DNA of 64,000 nt from assembly GCA_002104895.1 (NCBI GenBank), contig MCFG01000001.1, forward strand, positions 107,501-171,500. Reading direction: 5' to 3'. Of the stretch, positions 23,223-34,500 are shown in pieces; position 1 is the first letter of the stretch; each line of letters begins with the position of its first letter. The notes under the pieces were generated by a model, which saw only the letters and a list, made by a program, of their open reading frames with translations, ran no database searches and was not told the DNA's origin. Made by a program: the position numbers and the translations under genes. The stretch comes from Anaeromyces robustus. Taxonomy: Eukaryota > Neocallimastigomycota > Neocallimastigomycetes > Neocallimastigales > Neocallimastigaceae.

Positions 23223-25139
23223 ATGAGACCAAGTATTATATGTATTTTATCATTAATTACTTTATCCAAAATTGTTGATGCAGGTGTTATCAGAAGAGCT
23301 ACCTGTGTTAAAGATGGAGTTGAAATACCATGTGTAAAAGTTATTGAAAATAAAGATGATTTTACTTACACTAATGAAGAAAAGAAACAAATGGGTAGAT
23401 CATGGATGAAAAGAAATATTCCATCATCAAGACAAAAAGGTGAACGTAAAAATTGGCTTTTTGATGATGATGATGATAATAATGATTTCTGGGATTCAGG
23501 AATGGGAGATGGTATTGGTAGTGATAAAAACGATTTAGGTAATGGCGGATTTTTATGGAGAGATAACGATATTGATACTGGTGGTAGTTTATGGGACCAT
23601 ATCTTTGGAGGTAAAGATGATATTGATGATGATAATAACGATTTCTGGGATTCAGGAATGGGAGATGGTATTGGCGGTGATAAAAATGATTTAGGAAATG
23701 GTGGTAACTTATGGGATAATGTTCTTGGTAATGATAATGGTGACTTTGGTGGACTTGTAGGAGGTAGTCCAGGTTCAGGTGCAGGTGCAGGTGCTCCCGG
23801 TGGTGGTGCTCCAGGTGGTAATGCTCCCGGTGGTAGTGGAGGTTTTGATGGAACTTTTGATTTAGGAGATCTCTTAGGTGGAGGTGGTGCCCCAACAGGA
23901 GGTGCCCCAACAGGAGGTGCACCAGGTGGTGGTGCCCCAGGTGGTGGCCTTGATTTAGGTGATCTTGGAGGTGCCCCAGCCGGTGGTGCTCCAGGTGGTG
24001 CTCCAGGTGGTAATGGAGGTTTTGATGGAACTTTTGATTTAGGAGATCTCTTAGGTGGAGGTGATGCCTCAACAGGAGGTTCTCCAGGTGGTGGTGCTCC
24101 AGGTGGTGGTCTTGATTTAGGTGATCTTGGAGGTGCCCCAGCCGGTGGTTCTACTGGTAGCAGTGGAGGTTTTGATGGATCCTTTGATATGGGTGATCTT
24201 TTAGGAGGTCTTGGTGGCCTTTTAGGCGGTAGTGGAGGTAAAACTGGTGGTGCTGGTAGTGGAGGCATTAATTTAGGTGATCTTCTTGGTGGAGGTTCTT
24301 CTGGTGGTGCCACAAGTGGTGGTGCTCCAGGAGGTGGTATTGATTTAGGTGGTCTTGGTGGTGCTCCAGCTGGTGGTGCTTCTCCAGGTGCTGGTGCTGG
24401 TGCTGGTGCTAGTACTGGTAATACAGGTGCTGGATCAAGTACTAGTTCTTCAGGTAATTTACCAATTAAACCATTTACTATGACCGGTTTTAATGGATGT
24501 AGTGCTCAAGAAAAACAAATTTTACAAAATCTTATAGAAGATATTAAAACTTATCGTGCTGCTGGTGTTTATATTGTTAATAATCAAAATGAAGATCCAA
24601 ATTATCAAAAAATATTTACTAAATATTTCAAAGATCCAAATACTATTTCACAAGTTCAAAAAGTTTTTGGAAATGTTAATAATATGGAATCAGCTGAAGC
24701 TTATTGTTCTCCAAGTAATGATGAACCTTGTATGCAAAATGCTATGGCATACACTTATTTATATGCTAAGGAATTCCATGTTTGTCCAGTCTTCTTTAAA
24801 GAAGCTCAATTTGGTACTATTGATCAACATGCTAGTGAAGCAGCTTCCATTGTACTTCATGAATTAACACATTGTCATGGTACTGATGATTATGCTTATG
24901 GTGAATTTGATATTGATAGATTATCTGCTGATAAAGCCTCAAATAATGCTGATACTTACCGTCTTTTTGCTATGAGTAGTATTTATTACCTTAAAGAAAT
25001 GAAGAAAGCATATAATAAGAATGGAGAAAATATTGATGTTTTAGATGATGACTACTTTGAACGAAAGATTGATTTCCGTGATATACCATTTACGGATGTA
25101 GTTATCAATAAAAAAAGTAAATACGTTTATTCCAATTAA
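23223..25139 (+). CDS. Secreted M35-type (aspzincin) metallopeptidase with large Gly-rich insert
   Basis: 638 residues. Residues 1-20 are a signal peptide (cut after VDA). Next come the family motif TC-x-KDG-x-EIPC-x-K and possible dibasic processing sites. Two repeats of DNNDFWDSGMGDGIG are followed by a Gly/Ala/Pro region of about 240 residues (about 170-410) built on GGAPGG and LDLGDLLGG units. The peptidase domain begins near LPIKPFTMTGFNGC. HELTH is at 546-550 and GTDDYAYG at 553-560, giving the HExxH plus GTxDxxYG pattern that defines M35 peptidases, where the Asp is the third zinc ligand. NADTYRLFA follows. The family are extracellular zinc endopeptidases; the Gly-rich part is unusual for it and may be structural or a surface tether. 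Paralogue of 52758-54020. Confidence 0.88.
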   Translation: MRPSIICILSLITLSKIVDAGVIRRATCVKDGVEIPCVKVIENKDDFTYTNEEKKQMGRSWMKRNIPSSRQKGERKNWLFDDDDDNNDFWDSGMGDGIGSDKNDLGNGGFLWRDNDIDTGGSLWDHIFGGKDDIDDDNNDFWDSGMGDGIGGDKNDLGNGGNLWDNVLGNDNGDFGGLVGGSPGSGAGAGAPGGGAPGGNAPGGSGGFDGTFDLGDLLGGGGAPTGGAPTGGAPGGGAPGGGLDLGDLGGAPAGGAPGGAPGGNGGFDGTFDLGDLLGGGDASTGGSPGGGAPGGGLDLGDLGGAPAGGSTGSSGGFDGSFDMGDLLGGLGGLLGGSGGKTGGAGSGGINLGDLLGGGSSGGATSGGAPGGGIDLGGLGGAPAGGASPGAGAGAGASTGNTGAGSSTSSSGNLPIKPFTMTGFNGCSAQEKQILQNLIEDIKTYRAAGVYIVNNQNEDPNYQKIFTKYFKDPNTISQVQKVFGNVNNMESAEAYCSPSNDEPCMQNAMAYTYLYAKEFHVCPVFFKEAQFGTIDQHASEAASIVLHELTHCHGTDDYAYGEFDIDRLSADKASNNADTYRLFAMSSIYYLKEMKKAYNKNGENIDVLDDDYFERKIDFRDIPFTDVVINKKSKYVYSN

Positions 25140-25580
25140 ATATAAAAAAAAAATATTAAAAGAAAAAGATATAATATAAAATTAGAATTTTATAAATGAT
25201 ATAAATGAAAACAATAAAAAGAAAAACAAAAACAAAAAAAAAAGTTTTTAAATATATTAAATTATTTTATTAGACAATTTTACCTTTTTTAATTTTATAT
25301 ATAAATGATTTTTTAAGATTTTCTATTTAATTTTTATATTTATATTTATTAAAATTAAAGAATAATAATGATAATAATATTCTTTTTTTAAATACATAAT
25401 AAAATAAAATAAAATAAAATAAAATAAAATTAAAAAAAAAAAAAAAAAAACTATATCTTTGCATTTCTTGTATTATTTATTTTATTAATGCATATTTTTA
25501 AATTTTTATATTCATGGAACAAAAAATACAGAAAAAGAAAAAAAAATAAAAAATAAAAAAAAATTTTTTATTTTTTGTAT
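25140..25580. other. AT-rich intergenic DNA, no gene seen
   Basis: Homopolymers and AAAAT units (about 25398-25432). Nothing coding. Confidence 0.7.
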
Positions 25581-25715
25581 TAATTATAAATATAAAAATT
25601 TTGATTTTTAAATACTTTATATGTATCAAATGTATCTATAACTTAAACGCTATTAGAAAAAAAATATTATAAACATTAACTATAATATGATAATAAATTA
25701 TTTTTAAAACAACAC
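25581..25715 (+). repeat. Left arm of a long inverted repeat
   Basis: Aligns with the complement of 28989-29152: shared strings include AATTATAAATATAAAAATTT, ATGTATCTAT, ATTAGAAAAAAA and AATAAATTATTTTTAAAACA. By eye most positions match apart from one extra tandem unit in the right arm. The two arms point toward each other across about 3.3 kb of broken genes. Confidence 0.7.
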
Positions 25716-25800
25716 GTGTGAAATTCAATATACTTTTTATAAATTGTTGATAATTATTAATATCTGGTAGAAGTGTACTATACTTAAAAGTGTAGGCATA

Positions 25801-25983
25801 CTACAATTTTATACGTTGTGTAAATTCCATAATAGATTCCTTACTTTTTACAAGAATAATGGTTGGTTTATAATACAAATTTATAAAGTTCAATAATATT
25901 ATCCATAAGGCTGTAAATGATTTTCCTGTTCCTGATGAATAATATATTAAAAAACGACATACAACATCATTTTCAGGAAACAT
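25801..25983 (-). pseudogene. Fossil fragment with a P-loop, possibly from a virus- or plasmid-like helicase
   Basis: A fragment of about 60 residues contains SSGTGKSFTALWI, a Walker A P-loop in a context that resembles superfamily-2 helicases of large DNA viruses and of linear plasmids of fungi. It is far too short to be whole and no other helicase motif is seen nearby, so it is treated as a broken relic. The family call is weak. It lies inside the inverted-repeat bracket. Confidence 0.3.
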
Positions 25984-26691
25984 ATACTATTGATACTTTT
26001 CCATTTCTTAATAAATCACAAAATTTATATATTTCAAATATTAAAGCATTTGAAAATTCAATTATTGAATTTTCAGATGTAATTGATAAAATAAATTATT
26101 TTATTAAAGATTTGTTTTAAAAAATTAAATTATTAATTATAAAAAAAAACAAATTTTATTTAATAATATTTTTACAATTAATTTTTTTAAAAAAATAAAT
26201 ATATTATTATATATATATAGTTAAAAATTTTTTAAAAATTATATAAAATCTAATTCTTTTAGAGATTAAAATAATTCAAAGAATATTCTTTTTTTATATA
26301 TAAATAATTTATATATTTAATTAAAAGAATATTTAATTATAAACTAAAGATTTTTGTTTTTATATATAAAATTGTAAATTTATAAAAAAAAAACAAAATA
26401 ATTTTAAAAAAAGTTTTTTATTATAGAAATAGTTTTTTCTTTTAAAAAAAAAAGAAAAAAGAAAAAACTTTCTGATATTTTATATATATTTGATTTTTTA
26501 ATCTAAATTTATTTTTTTATGTTAAACATTTAATTTATTATAATTTTAACATTATTTATTTATTTATTTATTTATTCATTATTTTTTTATTTAATTTTTT
26601 TATTTTTAAATTTTAATTTTCTATTTAAAATTTTATTTATTTTTAGTATATTTAAAAATTTATAAGATTGTAATTATTTTAAATATTTAAT
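25984..26691. other. AT-rich DNA, no gene seen
   Basis: Low-complexity A/T sequence between the P-loop fossil and the GPI-type pseudogene. Frames here are short and look like chance. Confidence 0.5.
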
Positions 26692-27364
26692 TTAATAAAT
26701 ATATAATAATAAAAGTAAAATAATTAATAAAATATTATCAAATTTTATATTAATAGCATCACTGGTAACATGTTTAGCTTTACAACTATCAGATTCTAAA
26801 ATAGAAATAAATTTGTTTACTACATTTATTTCATTATAATTATAACTTGCAGTAGTGTATGTTGAGCTTTCATAGACTGAAAATTGACCAATATCAATAT
26901 CGTTATAAACTTTAAGTAAAGATTCAATACATTTTTTAGATTTACATTGATCTTCTAAAGCCTTTACCTTCTGTTATTGTAAAGAATATGGTCATTATTC
27001 ATCTTTTTCATTGATTTAACAAATTACATTATTAATTTGTTGAATGATTTTCATTATAACTGGTTGATGAAATGTAAAGATATTCCTAAATTGGAAAATA
27101 TTTAAAGGGTCATCAAAAAATATTTTTAACATTTTCCGTATTAACATCTGAACAAGAAGGTTTATAATTAACTAAAGTTATTGTAGGTATGTATTTATTA
27201 TTATATTCAGAAATTTCATATTCTGTCCTACATTCTTTATTTAAATTATTTAAGAAATCTTCTTCATCAAAAGTAATATCTCTTTTTTAATAATTTCAAG
27301 AAATTAGCATATTAAGATGAAATAGAAACAGTGAAAATTATAATAAAATAATAAATATTTCATT
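26692..27364 (-). pseudogene. Broken gene for a small secreted, GPI-anchored-type cysteine protein
   Basis: On the minus strand a Met at 27363 opens a hydrophobic start (MKYLLFYYN), soon ended by a stop. Other frames continue with EEDFLNNLNKECRTEYEI, NYKPSCSDVN, then ALEDQCKSKKCIES and finally SDSCKAKHVTSDA with a hydrophobic tail ending LLLLYIY and a stop at 26692. The order signal, cysteine module, hydrophobic tail suggests a former GPI-anchored surface protein. The cysteine spacing is like part of the module repeated in the subtilases. At least one stop and two frame changes interrupt it, so it is not expected to give a product. Confidence 0.6.
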
Positions 27365-28019
27365 TTGATTTTAATTAAATTAAATAATAAATATAAAATA
27401 TATTTATTATACTTAAAAATTATTAATTAATAAACTTTTAATATTTTTTCTGTTACATAAAAATTAAAATATCATTTTAAAAATAAAAAAAAAAAAAAAA
27501 AAAAATGAAATAATGAAGTAAATTTAAATTATTTAAAATTATATAATACTTTTAATTAATATATATATTTTAGTTTGTAAAAGAAATTCATTATGTTTAT
27601 TATTCATTATATAACTATATGTTTCACTATTTGCTTCACCATTTGCTTCACTATGTTTTCCATTATTCTCCAATTTTAATTTTTCAGTTTCACCAATACT
27701 GAAAATGTTTTACCAATACTAGCTTTAATGCTAGTAAAAAACTTTAAATTACATTTTTTTAATTAAATAAAAATAAATTTTAAATATTTAATATTATTTG
27801 AATATTAGAATATAATTTTATAATTTTTTAGACATAAACAAATTTTATAAATTTATATAATTTATATATTTTTTAAATCTTTTGTTTATTTAAATTAATA
27901 TAAAAAACTTTTTTACAAAAAATTTTTTTTGTTAAGTTTAAATATATTAGAATAAATTGTATATTTTTCAAAATAAAAGAAAAAAAAAGTTATAATAATT
28001 TTTTTTTAAAAAAAATTAT
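27365..28019. other. AT-rich DNA, no gene seen
   Basis: A few more complex strings (about 27620-27730, repeats of TTTGCTTCACTAT and ACCAATACT) but no frame that can be assigned. Confidence 0.5.
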
Positions 28020-28962
28020 TTAATATCTATTAACGTATTTATTAAATGTTTTGTTTGGTTTTTCACTTAATACATCAAATAAATAGTTTTCTTCCCAAAT
28101 ATCATCATACTCTCTATATGGACAAAACGAAACTTGATTACATTCAAGTCTAGTATAACTAAAATTACGTAATAATAAATCTATTATAGCTTTATCATAA
28201 TTATTATAAAGTAATGAAACTAAACATGTCATGCAAATTAAATAATATTCAGTGTAATTATAAGTATTAAATTTCGAATCAAATATATTTCGGATTATTT
28301 AATATTTTATTTAATTCGTCTTTATTTGATAAATAATTTTTGACAAAATTTTAATTATTTCAAATTCAGGTCTATCTGAATATAAATAATAGTGTACATG
28401 ATATTTATTTAATTTATCGTATTTTTCAGGATCCTTTATTTTAATATAATTATCTATTAAGTCATAATGTTCCTTTTTGTATTCTTTACTTTTTATTTTA
28501 TTGTAAATATCTTTAAATATTTCTTTATCTTTCATAATATTTAATAATGTTTTATCAAAGTATTTTGATTTATTTGAATTTGCTAATTGTTTCAATAATA
28601 CAGTATTACCATCAAAAAATTCTGATATTTCAAATTTACACCTATGAGTATTATGTCTCATACAAAATAAATTAAATATTTCGGTACTTATATAATTAAA
28701 CTTATAAAAAGAAGCTTGAATTGGTAGAAATCCTATTTTTTTATAAAAAAAATATAAATCTTTAATATAACCTTTATGTCCACGATATTCTTTAATAAAT
28801 AAATCTATTAAAAATTTATTTATAATAATTAAATCGAATATAATTCTATTTTTTTTTATGATATAAATCAAGAATTAAGATTGCATTCATTATTTAATTC
28901 ATTATAAAATAGAGTTGTATTTTCTAATTTAGTTATGATATTATTAATTATATTTTTTTCAT
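28020..28962 (-). pseudogene. Interrupted gene, possibly ankyrin-repeat-like
   Basis: Two frames (28311-28871, 186 residues; 28020-28232, 70 residues) lie end to end on the minus strand, and coding-like sequence continues upstream to about 28962. They look like one gene interrupted by at least one frame change near 28320 and a stop near 28870. The larger part has helix-turn-helix-like stretches such as IGFLPIQASFYKFNYISTEI and ends in IIKILSK. These recall degenerate ankyrin repeats, which are abundant in gut fungi, but the consensus is poor and the call is weak. No signal peptide or catalytic motif is visible. Confidence 0.4.
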
Positions 28963-28988
28963 AAATATGAAAATGTTAAAATATAACA

Positions 28989-29152
28989 GTGCTGTTTTAA
29001 AAATAATTTATTATTATATTATAGTTAATAATTATAATATTTTTTTTCTAATGGCATTTATAATATTTTTTTCTAATGGCGTTAAAGTCATAGATACATT
29101 GGTAAATATTTATAAAAAATTTAACAATCAAAATTTTTATATTTATAATTAT
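28989..29152 (-). repeat. Right arm of the long inverted repeat
   Basis: Reverse complement matches 25581-25715. It contains an extra tandem copy of a unit of about 26 bp (GCCATTAGAAAAAAA...) that is single in the left arm. Confidence 0.7.
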
Positions 29153-29173
29153 AAATGCAAAAAAAAAAATATT

Positions 29174-29319
29174 TTATTTTATTAACATTTTCTTTTTTAT
29201 AATTAACCAACTTAACCAATAAAATTTTAATAATTAAAAGTTAGATTATTTATTTTATTAACATTTTCTTTTTTATACTTAACCAACAAGGTTTTATTTA
29301 TTAAAAGCTAGATTATTTT
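29174..29319. repeat. Two-copy tandem repeat, period about 76 bp
   Basis: TTATTAACATTTTC followed by TTAACCAAC and AGATTATTT occurs from about 29180 and again from about 29256. It sits directly outside the right inverted-repeat arm. The rest of the gap to 29641 is AT-rich with nothing coding. Confidence 0.75.
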
Positions 29320-29606
29320 ACTAATAACAATTAATATAAAATATATAAAATATTAAGTTATAAAATAATATAATAATTATTTTATAATACTATTGTATTA
29401 ATACAAATATATTATTAATTTAATCCGATAATTGAAATTTATTATTGATTAAATATTTGAAATATCCATTAATTTAATTGGTGGATTATATTTTCAAATA
29501 CTTTTATCAAAATTTTAAATTAAAATTATTGAATGTTTTTTTACAGCTTCAATTTATTTTTTTTTTCTTAAATATTATTTATCTCTGTTAATTAAATACA
29601 AATACA

Positions 29607-29639
<33 letters not shown>

Positions 29640-29641
29640 TA

Positions 29642-29935
29642 ATGGAATGTCAAAGTTTAGAAGAAGTACGTCAGCATATTGATCAAATTGATGATGAAAT
29701 TATTAAGAAAATAGCTGAACGTAAATTTTATGTTTCACAAGCTTCAAAATTTAAAAAAAATGAACAAGGTGTAAAAGCACCAGGAAGAGTTGAACAAGTT
29801 ATCCAAAAAGTAAGAACTAAAGCAGAAACTTATGGTGCCCCTCCAGATTTAGTAGAATCTCTTTATCGTGATATGATATCTAAATTTATTCAAATGGAAA
29901 TGGAAGAATTTAAACAACAACAACAACAACAGTAA
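29642..29935 (+). CDS. Stand-alone AroQ-type (PchB-like) chorismate mutase
   Basis: 97 residues, no signal peptide, so presumably cytosolic. The whole protein is one AroQ helix bundle: VRQHIDQIDDEIIKKIAER, then a KFKK loop, VKAPGRVEQVI and the last helix YRDMISKFIQMEMEEF. Residues matching the active site of the AroQ fold are R10, R27, K38, R49 and a Glu near 86. The loop and APxRV segment resemble small bacterial PchB/AroQ proteins. The fold rearranges chorismate to prephenate; PchB relatives can also split isochorismate. The usual fungal chorismate mutase is about 250 residues, so this is a bacterial-type form, possibly acquired. A run of seven Gln at the C-terminus is a local addition. An AAT run precedes the start. 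Confidence 0.87.
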   Translation: MECQSLEEVRQHIDQIDDEIIKKIAERKFYVSQASKFKKNEQGVKAPGRVEQVIQKVRTKAETYGAPPDLVESLYRDMISKFIQMEMEEFKQQQQQQ

Positions 29936-30542
29936 TAATTATAAAAAAGAGAATAATTAAAAAATATATGTATATACAATAAATAAAACGAAAAATATGT
30001 TGATGCCTATAATAAATAAAATAATTAAAATAAGTAATAAGAAATATAATATATCAAAAAAAAAAAAAAAATCTAAATTTTGAAAAACAAAATTAAAAAA
30101 CTAAAATATAGAATAAATTAAAAATATTACATATTTTTTTATTGTAATAATTGTTAATAATATTATAAATAATTGTAAATAAAAAATAAAATATATAAAA
30201 TTTTTTATTTATATTTTTATTAATTTGTTTTTATATCAAATAGAAATAATAATGATATCCATTAAATACTGAATATAGAATATTTTTATTGTTTTATATC
30301 TATTTTATTTTAAATATTTTTTTTGTATATTTTTTTTTTGTTATATATTATAATTTTATTTTTTTTTATTTTTTTAAATAATATATATATTATTATTATT
30401 ATTATTATTGTTATTTTGATTATAAAAAAAAAATTCTTTTTTCTTATATGTATCTTTTTAAACTGTTTCGTAGAAATATATTTTCTACATTATTTATATA
30501 TTTTGTTTTTATAAAAAAAAAGAAAAAAAGAAAGAAAGAAAG

Positions 30543-30586
<44 letters not shown>

Positions 30587-31021
30587 AATAATAATATTTA
30601 ATATTTAATATTTAATATTAATTTATATATATATTTATTTTATTTTTTATTATTTTTCTATAATAATTTTTATTAAAATTTTATATTTTTAAATTTAATT
30701 TTTTTTTATTTTTTCATTATAATATTTATTGTGTAAATTAATATTATATTATATTTTATAATTAAAAGAGAAAAAAAATATTAGATATTATACTAATGTT
30801 TTTATTTAAAAAACACTACAAACTGAATAATAATTATTGTTATAGAATTTATCTTTATTTTTTTTTTTTTATTACAAAAACCAAATATATGTACCACAAT
30901 AGAAAAATAACTAAAAATATAGAATTTGAAGATTTATATTTTATTTTATATTACATATTATTACAAATTTTATAATTATTAATTAATTAATTAATTAATT
31001 AATTATTTATTTATTTATAGT
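29936..31021. other. AT-rich intergenic DNA, no gene seen
   Basis: Contains an A-rich run (about 30520-30585) and TAAT tandem near 30980-31005. The region lies between convergent genes, so 3' ends are expected here, but no specific terminator could be recognised. Confidence 0.65.
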
Positions 31022-31479
31022 TTATATTTTTTTTTTTGCAATAGAAGATTTTTTAATTTTAATAATTTTTTTAAATGATGAATTTTTCGTTTTAGAAGAA
31101 TTAGAAGATTTAGAAGATTTAGTTTTTTTTGTTTTATTGGAAATGACAGTAGTTAAATTTCTTTTTAACAAACAATTTCCATATTTACTTTGACAACCTT
31201 TGCCACAGTGAGTATTGGAAATACCACAATAGCCATTTTTATTACAACAATAACCAGATTTAGCACATGATCCAAATTTTGGTCCACATCTTCCGGAAAC
31301 ATTAGATGTTGGAATTAATTTTGTTGAATTTTTAATATTAGAAACGACTATCTTAGTTTTTTTCTTAGAAGAAATAGTTTTTTTATTCGAAGTGATGGTG
31401 AATTTTGTAATTATTTTTGTTTTTTTACTTTTTGTAACCTTTTTTGGTGATTTTTTACTAATTTTAGTTTTTGTTAAAT

Positions 31480-31510
<31 letters not shown>

Positions 31511-34500
31511 TGTTGTTGTTGTTGTAGATGGTAAGTTTGTAATTATATCTTGAGTAGTAATATCATTAAATATAGATGAAGTGATTATAGGATCATCAGT
31601 GAATGTCGTAGTTTCTTCATTTGATTTGATAATTGAAATAATTTCGGTTGGTTTAATAATAGTAGGAGTTTCAATTGGTTTAACAATTGTAGGTTCTTCA
31701 GTTGGTTCAGCAATAGTAGGAGTTTCAATTGTTTTAACAATTGTAGGTTCTTCAGTTGGTTCAGCAATAGTTAGATTTTCTGTGGGTTCAATAACATTAC
31801 TACATATTTCATCATAATATTTATATTTTTCATTTGATTTACCAAATATTTCAATATCCATAAATCTTTGAGCAAAATGACATTTTGGAACAATTTTTAT
31901 TGGATCATTATAAAAATTTTTACATTTTTCACTATAAAAAGAAATACATCTATATTTTAAATCATTCTCATCTATTGGTTCTTCAGTAAGTATACATTCA
32001 TTATAATCATATTCTAATTCTTCTTCACATGTCTCAAGAGCACTATATGGATTATCAATTAAAAAACATATATCTTGAATATTAAAATAATTATCAGTAT
32101 AATTACCGATAATATACTTCATATCATCATTGAATATTTTGGCTAAATCACATGATTGATGATACGATGCAATTGGAGAATTCATACATTCATCAGATTT
32201 ATACATTTCACATTTTTCATATAATTCATCGTTAGTCATTTCAGGTTTATATTCAAAAGAACATTTATTTTCTTTCATATTATTTATACATTCATTAATT
32301 ATTTCATCTTTTATTTCTTCATTAATATTAGTTTCACACATATTCACGTAATATTCTTTTGATTCTAAAACTTCATTAAATAATGTTATATTTTGAGAAT
32401 TTCGTACATAATTACATGTTGGAAGAGCGAATTCCATTTCATTAAATAAAGTATTACATTTCTTTGAAATATACAAATAACATTTTTCTTTTATTTCATT
32501 ATTTGTAGTATAATTATTAGGTTTATCAATGATACATTCTTCATATTCTTTTAATTCATTATTACATTTTTGTACTGGGTTTTCAAGTAAAATATCACAT
32601 TTATTACTGTAGTCATCATAATTTTTAAAAGTTAAATTTATTCCTTCACCAAATATAGAAGAAGCATCAATAGTATAGATTCCATCAATAGTGGTACATG
32701 AAGAATTGCTTTTTATTATTTCATCTGGATTTTTATAAAATTCTTTACATTTATTAGATTTGAAATTTTCACATTTTTTAGTAAAAAAGTATTTTGAATA
32801 ATTATCTAATTTATTTACATCATCAAATGTATTTTCAAGAAGACAATCATAATATTCTAATATATATTTATTACATATAGATTTATCATTTTTTGAAATG
32901 TTATCACAATTATCATTAAATTCATTATATTTTTTAATATCAAAATTATCGATAAATTTAAATTGTTTATATTTTTTGGCAATAGAACAAATGGATTGAT
33001 TAGAAAATTGATTTTTATAAAATTCATGACATTTTTTTGTATTAAATAATTTACATTGATTAATGGAATTAATTTTTTCTTTATTATTTAATGAAATATT
33101 TACAAGACATTCTTCATTTTCTTTTAATTCATTTTCACAATCTTCAATTGATTTTTCTAATGAAGTACAATATCCAAATTCACTTTGACAACCATTTTCA
33201 ATGAAACATTTATCTCCTGGATTATTTTCAAAAGTAATACATTCACCATCTATTGAACAACATCCATAAGAACAACTACCAAAAGTTGTTCCACATTTAG
33301 TATTAGTATCATCCATATAATAAATTTTTTGTTTACCATTATTAATAAATCGATTTGGTGTATTATCCTTCAATCCAGAAATTACATCTTTAATGGACAT
33401 ATCAATTAAAGTATTTCTCATTAATTCATTATCAAACTCTATTTCAGGATGTTCAGACATAATTGATGCAGCAACACCAGCAACAATTGGTGCAGCACAT
33501 GATGTTCCAGAATCTTCAGTATAATCAGTAGTAGAATAATCACTAATATCAGGAAAAGTTACATCACCTGGAGCAAATATATCAATACAATCACCATAAT
33601 TTGAATAATCAGCCATAAGGTATCCTTCACCGTTTAATCTTGTATCAATAGAGCCAACAGCTATAGCTTTACGATATCCTGAGAAAGAATAAAATGGTTT
33701 ACTGAATTTATCACCACAACAATTTGTACCATCATTCCCTGCAGCAATAATAACGATAAATCCTTTGTTAATTAAATCTGTAAGTTTATCTTTTTCTATT
33801 TCGCTATAATTATTATCACCAATAGATAAACTAATAACTGTTTTATGCGGTATACCATGTTGTAAAATAAAATCAAAACTTCTTAAATTATTAATACTTT
33901 TAAAATCTATAGCTATCATATGAATATTTGCATTTTTTGCAACTCCATATATTGTTCCACCTGCCAGAGATGATACCATAATACCATGTTCTGGATAATC
34001 GTCAATTCCAGAACATTCATATTTTTCATCATCTGTAGTATAATGAACATTATGACCTTTAATTATAGCATCACATGTAATTGTACGTTCATATGCTGTT
34101 CCTTCATTTGTATTAAAATCTTCATGATATGCTATTAAACCTTGATCAACAAGATAAATATCAATACCTTTACCAGCTGAAGCTGGATAATAAAAATTAG
34201 TATCTATTGTTTTATTTATATTAACTAAGGGATTTTGTGATATTAATGATAAATGATTTGGAGTAAAATCAATATTATCTTGAATACCAATATCAGACCA
34301 TTTAGTTTCATTTTTAATTGCATTTATATTATAATATGTTTCTAAATTATCATATTTACCATTTATTTCATCATCTATAATATTATTATTATTATTATTA
34401 TCATCATCAATATTATTATTATTGAAACTATTATTATTATTGAAATTATTATTATTGAAACTATTATTATTATTGAAACTATTATTATTATTGAAATTAT

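Noticed and set aside
23366-24313. Long minus-strand frames rich in Pro, opposite the first M35 gene
   Set aside because: They are the complement of the Gly-rich insert; the plus frame has the signal peptide and the HExxH domain.
28967-29185. 72-residue plus-strand frame
   Set aside because: It lies on the right inverted-repeat arm and has no homologous frame in the left arm, so it is a chance opening.
30540-30585. Long A run as a retrotransposon tail
   Set aside because: No element body or target-site duplication precedes it; long A runs are common throughout the window.
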